From: Hyphomicrobiales bacterium
GTDB lineage: Bacteria; Pseudomonadota; Alphaproteobacteria; Rhizobiales; Rhizobiaceae
Assembly (NCBI GenBank): GCA_900473745.1
Contig: UCMW01000013.1
Coordinates: 186,001-250,000 of the forward strand
Direction of reading: 5' to 3'
Length of the DNA stretch: 64,000 nucleotides
Shown: piece after piece, positions 37,157-44,610 of the stretch
Numbering within the stretch: the first letter of the stretch is position 1
How the letters are laid out: every line of letters starts with the position of its first letter
Position numbers and translations under genes: made by a program
Notes under the pieces: model-generated
What the model was told of the DNA's origin: nothing
Databases searched by the model: none
What the model saw: the letters and a program-made list of their open reading frames with translations, nothing else

Positions 37157-37786
37157 ATGGGCGCTCCGGCTCCCGTCTCCGCCCGCGCTTGGCAGCGCAT
37201 GCTCTCCGGCCGTCGTCTCGACCTGCTCGATCCTTCGCCACTCGACGTGGAAATCACCGACATCGCGCACGGCCTTGCCCGTGTGGCGCGCTGGAACGGA
37301 CAGACCTCCGGCGACCACGCCTTTTCGGTCGCCCAGCACAGCCTGATCGTCGAGGACATCTTTCGCCGCTGCAATCCGAAAGCCACTTCGGACGAGCTGA
37401 TGGCGGCGCTGCTGCACGATGCGCCGGAATACGTCATCGGCGACATGATCTCGCCGTTCAAAGCGGTGGTCGGCGGGGGCTACAAAGTGGTGGAGAAGCG
37501 GCTGGAAGCGGCCGTTCATCTGCGCGTCGGCCTGCCGGCCCATCCGAAGGCCGCGCTCAAGGATCTGATCAAGAAGGCCGACATGATCGCCGCCTATTTC
37601 GAAGCGACGAGCCTCGCCGGCTTCGCGGAAGCCGAAGCCCGCAAGTTCTTCGGTCAGCCCAAGGGCTTTACCCGTGACACGATCCTGATCGAGCCGCTGC
37701 CCGCCTATCAGGCACAGGCCAAATTCCTGGAACGCTTCGAGGAAATCGAAGCCGACAGGCAGTCCGCGACCTGGGTACGCGCATGA
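37157..37786 (+). CDS. HD domain phosphohydrolase (YfbR-like)
   Basis: 209-aa HD protein. Metal ligands: His in DHAFSVAQHS near 55, HD in LLHDAPEYVIGD near 85, Asp in KKADMIAA near 140. Resembles 5'-deoxynucleotidase YfbR but substrate unproven. GGAGGAGGCG overlaps the end of ygfZ and precedes the ATG by 6 nt. Overlaps the next gene by 4 bp. Confidence 0.88.
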   Translation: MGAPAPVSARAWQRMLSGRRLDLLDPSPLDVEITDIAHGLARVARWNGQTSGDHAFSVAQHSLIVEDIFRRCNPKATSDELMAALLHDAPEYVIGDMISPFKAVVGGGYKVVEKRLEAAVHLRVGLPAHPKAALKDLIKKADMIAAYFEATSLAGFAEAEARKFFGQPKGFTRDTILIEPLPAYQAQAKFLERFEEIEADRQSATWVRA

Positions 37787-38319
37787 GCCTTATCGTCGTC
37801 TCGCCGCTTGCCCGCATTGCGGAAATGGCCGTCCGCCACAAGGCGCGCGAGATGATCAGCCTGCTCGCCGCCAACCAGGATTTCCACCGGCCGGCGGTCA
37901 TCCAGGCGGAGCGGCACCTGAAACTGGCGATGAACGACATCAGCTTTGCCGGGACGGGCGATCTGATTGCGCCGCAGGAAGCGCATGTCGCCGAGATCAT
38001 CGAATTCGCCCGCGCCTGGGACCAGACGTCCCCGCTTGTCGTGCATTGCTGGATGGGCGTGTCACGTTCGCCGGCGGCCGCGATGATCGCCAGCCTCGCC
38101 GTTGCCCCCGACGACGATGACGATGCATTGGCACGACGGCTTCGTGAGGCCTCGCCCTTTGCGACGCCGAACATGCGGCTGGTCGAGATCGGTGATGACA
38201 TGCTCGGGCGCGGTGGGCGGTTCACGAAGGCGGTCAAGGCACTCGGGCGGGGCGCCGATGCCGACGGCAATACACCTTTCGCACTTCCCTTGCCCTCACG
38301 CGAGCCCTCTCAGCCATGA
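37783..38319 (+). CDS. Tyrosine-phosphatase-like protein
   Basis: 178-aa protein with a complete cysteine-phosphatase loop HCWMGVSRSPA (H-C-x5-R-S) near residue 85; dual-specificity-type fold. Conserved among Rhizobiales as a 'protein tyrosine phosphatase' next to HD and ygfZ genes. Substrate unknown; may act on phosphoprotein or small phosphoester. ATGA overlaps at both ends. Confidence 0.85.
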   Translation: MSLIVVSPLARIAEMAVRHKAREMISLLAANQDFHRPAVIQAERHLKLAMNDISFAGTGDLIAPQEAHVAEIIEFARAWDQTSPLVVHCWMGVSRSPAAAMIASLAVAPDDDDDALARRLREASPFATPNMRLVEIGDDMLGRGGRFTKAVKALGRGADADGNTPFALPLPSREPSQP

Positions 38320-39284
38320 CCGCGCCTGCGGAGATCGAGATCGGCCTCAATGCCGCGATCGTCGCGATCAACGCCCGTACGCCGCGCCTGCTCGTCGTCG
38401 GTGAAGACGGCGATGCGCTCGACGCCCTGCCCTTCGGTCCCTTCGATCCAACCCGGCACCGAACAATGGAAATGTCGCTGCGCCACACCGTAGAGGCGCA
38501 GACCGCTCTGGAGCTCGGCTATATCGAGCAACTCTACACCTTCGGCGACCGCGGGCGGCACAAGATGCCAGGCGATCAGGGGCCGCATGTCGTCTCGGTC
38601 GGCTATCTCGCACTCACACGGCTCGACAGTGACCGCGACGCGAAGCTGGAACTCTCGGGCGCGCGGTGGCGGGACTGGTACGGTTATCTTCCCTGGGAAG
38701 ACTGGCGGCATGGGCGACCAGCGCTGCTCGACGCCGCGGTGTTGCCGGCCCTGACGGGTTGGGCCGACGAAGCTTCTTCATCCGCCTCCGCCCCGCGTCG
38801 ATCGCGCCTGAAGCTTGCCTTCGGCCTCGACGATTTCCCCTTCGACGAAGAGCGTGTTCTGGAGCGGTACGAACTTCTCTATGAAGCTGGCCTCGTGGAG
38901 GAAGCGGTGCAGGACGGACGCGCGGACATCCGGCGCACCACGGCGCCTCTTGGTCGACCCATGCGCCATGACCACCGCCGAATTGCAGCAACCGCGCTCG
39001 CGCGGCTGCGCAGCAAGATCAAGTACCGACCCGTGATCTTCGAGCTGATGCCGCCCGAGTTCACGCTCACAGACCTGCAAGGCACAGTCGAGGCAATCGC
39101 AGGTCGGCACGTGCATAAGCAGAATTTTAGACGCCTGGTCGAAGGTGCCGAACTCGTCGAACCCACCGGTTTCACCCAAGCCGCAACGGGCGGTCGACCA
39201 GCCGCACTCTTCCGGTTCCGTCGCAAGGTGCTCGAGGAGCGGCCTGCGCCAGGCCTGAAGGTCGGTGGGCGTACCAGCGGTTGA
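38316..39284 (+). CDS. nadQ: NadQ-type (NrtR-like) transcriptional regulator of NAD synthesis
   Basis: 322-aa protein: N-terminal NUDIX-like domain (~1-165), C-terminal winged-helix region (~225-310, ELMPPEFTLTDLQGTVEAI...GRPAALFRFRR). The NUDIX box is degenerate: the Glu pairs needed for catalysis are absent, so the domain likely senses an NAD-related ligand. This matches the alphaproteobacterial NadQ/NrtR group that represses nadABC. The nad operon is 1.5 kb downstream with a perfect palindrome in its promoter. Overlaps the phosphatase gene by ATGA. Confidence 0.8.
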   Translation: MTAPAEIEIGLNAAIVAINARTPRLLVVGEDGDALDALPFGPFDPTRHRTMEMSLRHTVEAQTALELGYIEQLYTFGDRGRHKMPGDQGPHVVSVGYLALTRLDSDRDAKLELSGARWRDWYGYLPWEDWRHGRPALLDAAVLPALTGWADEASSSASAPRRSRLKLAFGLDDFPFDEERVLERYELLYEAGLVEEAVQDGRADIRRTTAPLGRPMRHDHRRIAATALARLRSKIKYRPVIFELMPPEFTLTDLQGTVEAIAGRHVHKQNFRRLVEGAELVEPTGFTQAATGGRPAALFRFRRKVLEERPAPGLKVGGRTSG

Positions 39285-39342
39285 CCTCGTCCCGACCTGC
39301 CCCATCTAGCCCTTCAGACCAACAGACAGGGAGCAGGACGGC

Positions 39343-40233
39343 ATGGATTTGGACACGAACGAGGCAATCCTCGCGACACAGGCGGCATTGGCGCAGGCGA
39401 GCCAGCTTGCCGTCCAGTACTCCTTCTCGATCGTCGGCGCCCTCTTTCTTCTCTTCATCGGCTGGTGGCTGTCGTCGGTTCTGAGCCGCTGGACCCATGC
39501 GGGCCTGATGAAAATACGTGGCTTCGATGAGACGCTTGCACGCTTCTTCGCGACCGTCGTGCGTTATGGCGCCCTGATCCTCGTCTTCGTCACCGTGCTT
39601 GGCCAGTTCGGCGTGCAGACAGCCTCGATCATCGCGGCGCTGGGTGCTGCGGGCCTCGCGATCGGGCTTGCGCTGCAGGGAACGCTGCAGAACATTGCTG
39701 CCGGCATCATGCTGCTTGTCCTGCGTCCCTTTCGCGTTGGCGAGTACATCGATACGGGAAACATATCGGGTACCATCGTCGAGATCGGTTTATTCGCCAC
39801 GGAACTGAAGACGCCCGACGGCCTTTATCGCCTGGCACCGAACTCCACGCTGTGGAACGTCCCGATCACCAATTTCAGCCGCTTGCCCACCCGGCGCTTC
39901 GAGCTGAAGGTCGGCATCGGCTATGAGGACGACATCGATCTAGCAGAGAAAATCATGCGCGACCATGCCGAAGCCGATACGCGAATCCTCAAGGATCCCG
40001 CCATTTCCACGCATGTCGATCAGCTGGGCGACAGCGCCGTCGTGATCACGCTCTGGTACTGGACGGCTGCCTCGAACTTCTGGCCGACCTCGCGTGAGAT
40101 GATCAAGAAGGTGAAGAAGTCCTTCGACGAGAACGGGATTTCCATCCCGTTCCCGCAGGTGACCTATCACGGCACGCCGCAAATGGTCGCCCTGCCCGAA
40201 CGCTTCGTCGACGCCCGGGCGAAGGAGGCCTGA
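39343..40233 (+). CDS. Small-conductance mechanosensitive channel (MscS)
   Basis: 296-aa MscS family protein: TM1 ~25-45, TM2 ~60-85, pore-lining TM3 ~95-120 (ASIIAALGAAGLAIGLALQGTLQNIAAGIMLL glycine/alanine pattern), then the cytosolic beta/alpha vestibule (VGEYIDTGNISGTIVEIGL...). Relieves osmotic downshock. GGGAGCAGGA precedes the ATG. Not coupled to nadQ (58-nt gap). Confidence 0.94.
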   Translation: MDLDTNEAILATQAALAQASQLAVQYSFSIVGALFLLFIGWWLSSVLSRWTHAGLMKIRGFDETLARFFATVVRYGALILVFVTVLGQFGVQTASIIAALGAAGLAIGLALQGTLQNIAAGIMLLVLRPFRVGEYIDTGNISGTIVEIGLFATELKTPDGLYRLAPNSTLWNVPITNFSRLPTRRFELKVGIGYEDDIDLAEKIMRDHAEADTRILKDPAISTHVDQLGDSAVVITLWYWTAASNFWPTSREMIKKVKKSFDENGISIPFPQVTYHGTPQMVALPERFVDARAKEA

Positions 40234-40285
40234 GCCACGACTGCCGCCACAGCCGTCACTCAAGTTTGACGGTAGAGGCGACAGG

Positions 40286-40534
40286 TCAGCTCTTCGGCTG
40301 CGTCTGTCCCGTCTTTTCCAGATGCCTGTCGATGATGCACTGCATTTCAGCGAGAACCGCGAGGACGCAGACCGTGTCGTCCTCGGTCATCGCGGGCCCG
40401 GTTTCCGCGGATGTGGAAAGCCCTGTCTCGCGTTCCGCAAGTTCAACTGCAGCACTGGCCCGCAATGTCGAAGCATTCACGATTGAAGTTCTTTCATCGC
40501 TAGCGCTCTCTGGCGACAAAGTCATCGTCGGCAT
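40286..40534 (-). CDS. Hypothetical protein (82 aa)
   Basis: 82 aa, acidic N-terminal half rich in Ser, Glu and Ala, C-terminal amphipathic segment VLAVLAEMQCIIDRHLEKT. GGGGG lies 5 nt before the ATG at 40534. An antisense frame of similar length covers the same DNA; I prefer this strand because of the more protein-like C-terminal helix. No family recognised. Upstream is a 238-bp AT-rich gap (40535-40772) that likely holds its promoter. Confidence 0.45.
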   Translation of the reverse strand: MPTMTLSPESASDERTSIVNASTLRASAAVELAERETGLSTSAETGPAMTEDDTVCVLAVLAEMQCIIDRHLEKTGQTQPKS

Positions 40535-40772
40535 GCAAACCCCCACGCTTTACGTATGAACGCCCAGATTTCGTACCCGAATTACCCGTTCGAAACCTTG
40601 ATCACCGGGCTATGAGATTCGAAATTCATGGTCAAAAACCAGGAATCAGGGGTAATAAGTAGCGAAGCATCTGCTCATATAATGCCAACTTATTGACTTA
40701 TATCAGTTTTCGGGAACATTCATGATGCCAGGATCTGCTGCAGTGCAAAATTAGGTGCAGATTTTGTCCGAC

Positions 40773-41678
40773 TTATCCGATCACGACATCGAGACCGATG
40801 TCCAGAGTCGGTGCCGCCATGGTGATTTTTGAGGTTGAGATGTAATCGACACCAGTCTCGGCGATCGCCCGGATGGTCTGAATGTTGACGTTGCCGGATG
40901 CTTCCAGCACGACGCGGCGGACATCCAATGGATAGCCTTCAGCGGCCAGTCCATGGAACTCCCGATTGATCGCAACGGCTTCGCGCAGTTTGTCGGAGCC
41001 CATATTGTCGAGCAGGATGACGTCCGGGCGGGCGGTGAGCGCTTCGCGCATCTGATCTAGGGCATCGACCTCCACCTCGATCTTCACGAGATGGCCGGCA
41101 TAGGCACGGGCCGCCTCGATCGCGGACGCGACGCCGCCGGAGACAGCGATGTGATTGTCCTTGATGAGGATGGCGTCATCCAGACCGAAGCGATGGTTGG
41201 AGCCGCCCCCTAGCCGTACCGCATATTTCTCGACTGCTCTCAGACCCGGCAGGGTCTTGCGGGTGCAGGTGACGCGCGCCTTGGTGTGAGCGATCTCGGC
41301 GGCGAAACGAGCCGTGTACGAGGCGACGCCCGAGAGGTGCATCAGGAAATTCAGCCCTACCCGCTCTGCCGACAGCACCGAGCGGGCGTTGCCGGAGACG
41401 CGGGCGATGGCTTGCCCCGGGGCAACCTTATCGCCATCCGCGACAAACGCCTCGAAACGAACCGACGGATCGATCAGCCTGAATGCCGCTTCGGCGAGCG
41501 GCAGACCGGCCACTACGCCCTGTTCGCGGCTGTTCAGCTCGGCGGTCGCCGTCTTCTCCGGGCCGATCGTCGCATAGGTGGTGATGTCGCCGGCGCGGCC
41601 GAGATCTTCCAGCAGGGCATTGCGAACGAGATCCTCGATCATCAACGGCGAGAGTTGCGGACGAAGGCTCGTGGTCAT
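40773..41678 (-). CDS. nadC: Nicotinate-nucleotide diphosphorylase (carboxylating)
   Basis: 301-aa quinolinate phosphoribosyltransferase, third step of NAD synthesis. Active-site TRKTLPGLRAVEKYAV near residue 150 and GGGSNHRFGLDD following; KDNH near 188. ATG at 41678 has GAGGAGA 8 nt upstream. nadB ends 13 nt upstream; nadA-nadB-nadC operon on the minus strand. Confidence 0.96.
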   Translation of the reverse strand: MTTSLRPQLSPLMIEDLVRNALLEDLGRAGDITTYATIGPEKTATAELNSREQGVVAGLPLAEAAFRLIDPSVRFEAFVADGDKVAPGQAIARVSGNARSVLSAERVGLNFLMHLSGVASYTARFAAEIAHTKARVTCTRKTLPGLRAVEKYAVRLGGGSNHRFGLDDAILIKDNHIAVSGGVASAIEAARAYAGHLVKIEVEVDALDQMREALTARPDVILLDNMGSDKLREAVAINREFHGLAAEGYPLDVRRVVLEASGNVNIQTIRAIAETGVDYISTSKITMAAPTLDIGLDVVIG

Positions 41679-41691
41679 CGGTGTGGTCTCC

Positions 41692-43284
41692 TCAGCCGGC
41701 CAGTTCGGCGGCGATGCGATTCGCATCCTTGAGCGTCAGGTAGGTGCGATGGCGAAAGGCTTCTTTCGGTGCCGGATGATCAGCGCGCATGTGAGCGCCG
41801 CGACTTTCGGTGCGCAGATAGGCGCCGACGGCAATCAGCTTGGCGGTTGCCACGATGTTGGAGAAACGCACGCGCGGACGCTTGCGCTCCAGCCCGACCA
41901 GTTCGCGGATGAGGACCTTGAGGCCCGCCTCGTCGCGGATGACGCCGGCATGGGCGCTCATCAATCCCCTCAGGGTCGAGAGTTCAGGACTGTCTTCCAA
42001 GGTCACCAAGTCGTCGTTCTCACCGGCGGTCTGTCCCCATTCGTAAAGAGCGGATTCCGGCAACATGCCCTTGATCGAATCGGCGATGCGACCGGCAAAG
42101 ACCACGGCTTCGAGAAGTGAGTTGGAGGCCAGCCGGTTGGCACCATGCACGCCGCTGGAAGTCACTTCGCCGGCGGCCCAGAGACCGTCGAGCGAAGTGC
42201 GCCCGTCGGCATCCACGAGCACGCCGCCCATGTGGTAATGCACGGCCGGTACGACCGGGATGGCTTGTGTTGCGGGATCGATGCCGGCCGCGATGCAGGA
42301 GGCATACACGGTCGGAAAACGCTTGGCGAAATCCTTGCCGATCGCCTTGGTGCAATCGAGGAAGGCGCCGCGACCGGCCGCCACCTCGGCGAAGACACCG
42401 CGGGCGACAATGTCGCGGGGTGCGAGTTCGGCATCGGCATGCAGGTCGGTCATGAAGCGATGGCCGGCACGGTTGACGAGAACCGCGCCGTCCCCTCGCA
42501 GGGCTTCGGTCGCCAGCGGCGCCGGGTCCTGGCCGATGTCGATGGCTGTCGGATGGAACTGGACGAATTCCGGATCGGCGATCATGGCACCCGCTTTCGC
42601 GGCCATGCCGACGCCGGTCCCGCGCGCTTCGGCCGGATTGGTGGTCACCTGGTAGAGATGGCCGACGCCGCCGGAGCAGAGCACGACGGCGCGGGCTGGA
42701 AAGGCGACGCGGGTCTTCGACTGCCCGGCGTCGGGCCTCGCAACGACGCCGGAGACGAAACGGCCTTCGGCGATCAGTTCCTCGACGACATAGCCTTCCA
42801 TCACCCGGATCGACGGCGTGCGGCGAACGGCCGAGATCAGCGCCTCCATGATCGCGCCGCCCGCCCGGTCGCCCGCCACGCGCACGATGCGCCGCTCGGA
42901 ATGCGCAGCTTCGCGCGAGAGCAGAAGATGCCCTTCCAGATCGCGGTCGAAAGGCACGCCATAGGCGAGCAGGTCGTGCACGCGATCCGGCCCTTCGGAG
43001 ATCATCAGCCGGGCCATCTTCTCCTCGACCAGCCCGGCACCGGCGGAAACGGTGTCCGCCAGATGTTTGTCGAAGCTGTCGCCCGGGCTCATGGCCGCTG
43101 CAATGCCGCCCTGCGCCCAGGCCGAGGACGCGCCCTGCCCGATCGGGGCCGCGGCGAGGATCGTGACCGGGCGTGGTGCCAGCTTCAGCGCGCAGAAGAG
43201 CCCGGCCAGACCGCCGCCGACGATGACGATGTCGTCGATGCCCTGCCACGATTGGGGCCGCATGGATTCAAGATTGGTCGCCAT
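41692..43284 (-). CDS. nadB: L-aspartate oxidase
   Basis: 530-aa FAD enzyme oxidising L-aspartate to iminoaspartate, first step of NAD synthesis. FAD-binding [13 protein letters not shown] near residue 22; [14 protein letters not shown] near 50; active-site region AVHYHMGG with GLWAAGEV after it. GGGAGGG sits 6 nt before the ATG. 26 nt after nadA. Confidence 0.96.
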   Translation of the reverse strand: MATNLESMRPQSWQGIDDIVIVGGGLAGLFCALKLAPRPVTILAAAPIGQGASSAWAQGGIAAAMSPGDSFDKHLADTVSAGAGLVEEKMARLMISEGPDRVHDLLAYGVPFDRDLEGHLLLSREAAHSERRIVRVAGDRAGGAIMEALISAVRRTPSIRVMEGYVVEELIAEGRFVSGVVARPDAGQSKTRVAFPARAVVLCSGGVGHLYQVTTNPAEARGTGVGMAAKAGAMIADPEFVQFHPTAIDIGQDPAPLATEALRGDGAVLVNRAGHRFMTDLHADAELAPRDIVARGVFAEVAAGRGAFLDCTKAIGKDFAKRFPTVYASCIAAGIDPATQAIPVVPAVHYHMGGVLVDADGRTSLDGLWAAGEVTSSGVHGANRLASNSLLEAVVFAGRIADSIKGMLPESALYEWGQTAGENDDLVTLEDSPELSTLRGLMSAHAGVIRDEAGLKVLIRELVGLERKRPRVRFSNIVATAKLIAVGAYLRTESRGAHMRADHPAPKEAFRHRTYLTLKDANRIAAELAG

Positions 43285-43310
43285 TCAGCCCTCCCCGGCC
43301 GGCCGGTATT

Positions 43311-44381
43311 TCAATTCTTCAGATTGATCATCCGCTCGACCGCAAGCCTTGCTCGGTCTGCGATCGCCGGATCGACCGTCACTTCCTCCGTCATGAACAG
43401 CAGGCTGTCGAGGATCTTCGGCAGGGTGATGCGCTTCATGTGCGGACAGAGGTTGCAAGGCTTGACGAAGTCGACTTCCGGCAGCTCGACCTGGATGTTA
43501 GAGGCCATCGAGCATTCGGTGACCAATAGGACACGGGCCGGCCGGTGCGTCTTGACGTAGTCGATCATGCCCTTGGTTGAGCCAGCAAAGTCGGATACCG
43601 CGAGCACGCTCGGATGGCATTCCGGGTGAGCAACGATCTCGATGCGTGGATCGGCCTTCTTGTATTCCAGGAGTTCGTCGGCCGTGAAGCGCTCGTGCAC
43701 CTCGCAATGGCCCTTCCAGGTGAGGATCTTCTTCGACGTCTGGTTGGCGACGTTCATCGCCAGATATTCGTCGGGGATGCAGAGCACCGTGTCGCTCTCG
43801 AAGCTGTTGACCACGTCGACGGCATTGGCCGAGGTGCAGCAGATGTCCGTCTCGGCCTTCACGTCGGCAGAGGTGTTGACGTAGGTGACGACGGGAACGC
43901 CGGGATAACGCTCGCGCAGCAGGCGGACATCGGCACCGGTGATCGATTCCGACAGGGAGCAGCCGGCGCGGCCATCAGGGATCAGCACCGTCTTTTGCGG
44001 ATTGAGCAGTTTCGAGGTCTCGGCCATGAAGTGGACGCCGCACTGGACGATGATCTCGGCATCGACGCTGACGGCATCGCGGGCGAGTTGCAGCGAATCG
44101 CCCTTGATGTCGGCGACGCAGTGGAAGATCTCGGGCGTCTGGTAGTTATGCGCGAGGATGAAGGCGCCGCGCTCCTTCTTCAGCCGGTTGATGGCGTGGA
44201 TGTAGGGCGCAAAGACCGGCCACTCGATCGCAGGGATGAAATCGCGAACACGCTGGTAGAGATGCTCGGTCTCCTTGGCGACGGCCGGCGTATAGGTCAG
44301 ATCCGGCCGTTCCCAGACGCCGAAGCGTTCAGCTGCGGTGCGGGTTCCGGGACGGGTATGCGACATGTGCTGCGCTTCCAT
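43311..44381 (-). CDS. nadA: Quinolinate synthase
   Basis: 356-aa Fe-S enzyme joining iminoaspartate and dihydroxyacetone phosphate. The three cluster cysteines are visible: [10 protein letters not shown], the CC pair of DICCTSANA, and CNLCPHM. Start placed at 44381 (MEAQHM) because GGAGGAG lies 6 nt upstream; ATGs at 44396 and 44387 lie on or before that site. First gene of nadABC, preceded by a palindrome that is the likely NadQ operator. Confidence 0.96.
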   Translation of the reverse strand: MEAQHMSHTRPGTRTAAERFGVWERPDLTYTPAVAKETEHLYQRVRDFIPAIEWPVFAPYIHAINRLKKERGAFILAHNYQTPEIFHCVADIKGDSLQLARDAVSVDAEIIVQCGVHFMAETSKLLNPQKTVLIPDGRAGCSLSESITGADVRLLRERYPGVPVVTYVNTSADVKAETDICCTSANAVDVVNSFESDTVLCIPDEYLAMNVANQTSKKILTWKGHCEVHERFTADELLEYKKADPRIEIVAHPECHPSVLAVSDFAGSTKGMIDYVKTHRPARVLLVTECSMASNIQVELPEVDFVKPCNLCPHMKRITLPKILDSLLFMTEEVTVDPAIADRARLAVERMINLKN

Positions 44382-44399
44382 GGCCATCTCCTCCATTAA

Positions 44400-44420
44400 T
44401 TATGCTCAAGTCGAGCATAA
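44400..44420. promoter_or_regulatory. Perfect inverted repeat upstream of nadA (candidate NadQ operator)
   Basis: TTATGCTC (44400-44407), 5-base spacer, GAGCATAA (44413-44420): perfect 8-bp arms, immediately upstream of the nadA ribosome site and probably overlapping the -10 region. The palindromic form and position fit an operator; NadQ as its ligand is inferred from the nearby regulator gene. Confidence 0.7.
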
Positions 44421-44435
44421 CAAGCGCCAAAGAAA

Positions 44436-44451
44436 ACCGGCGATCGCCGGT
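44436..44451. promoter_or_regulatory. Second palindrome upstream of nadA
   Basis: ACCGGCGATCGCCGGT is a perfect 16-bp palindrome, 15 bp further from nadA than the candidate operator. May be a second regulator site or belong to the divergent DUF2339 promoter. Confidence 0.4.
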
Positions 44452-44610
44452 AGTGCCGATGTAGAAACTTTCGACCTTGATTGCAAGATCGGTTGCGACA
44501 ACTTCCGCCTCGTCGCTGCCCGTGTCACGCGCTGCGTGACGCAGAACGCTTTCCCTCGCCGAGAAAAGCGTTAGTTTGTCTCCTCCTTAAGCGAGGTGCT
44601 GCGAGGCTCA

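Noticed and set aside
40266-40559. 97-codon plus-strand frame
   Set aside because: Antisense to the preferred 82-aa frame, with a less protein-like composition; neither is certain.
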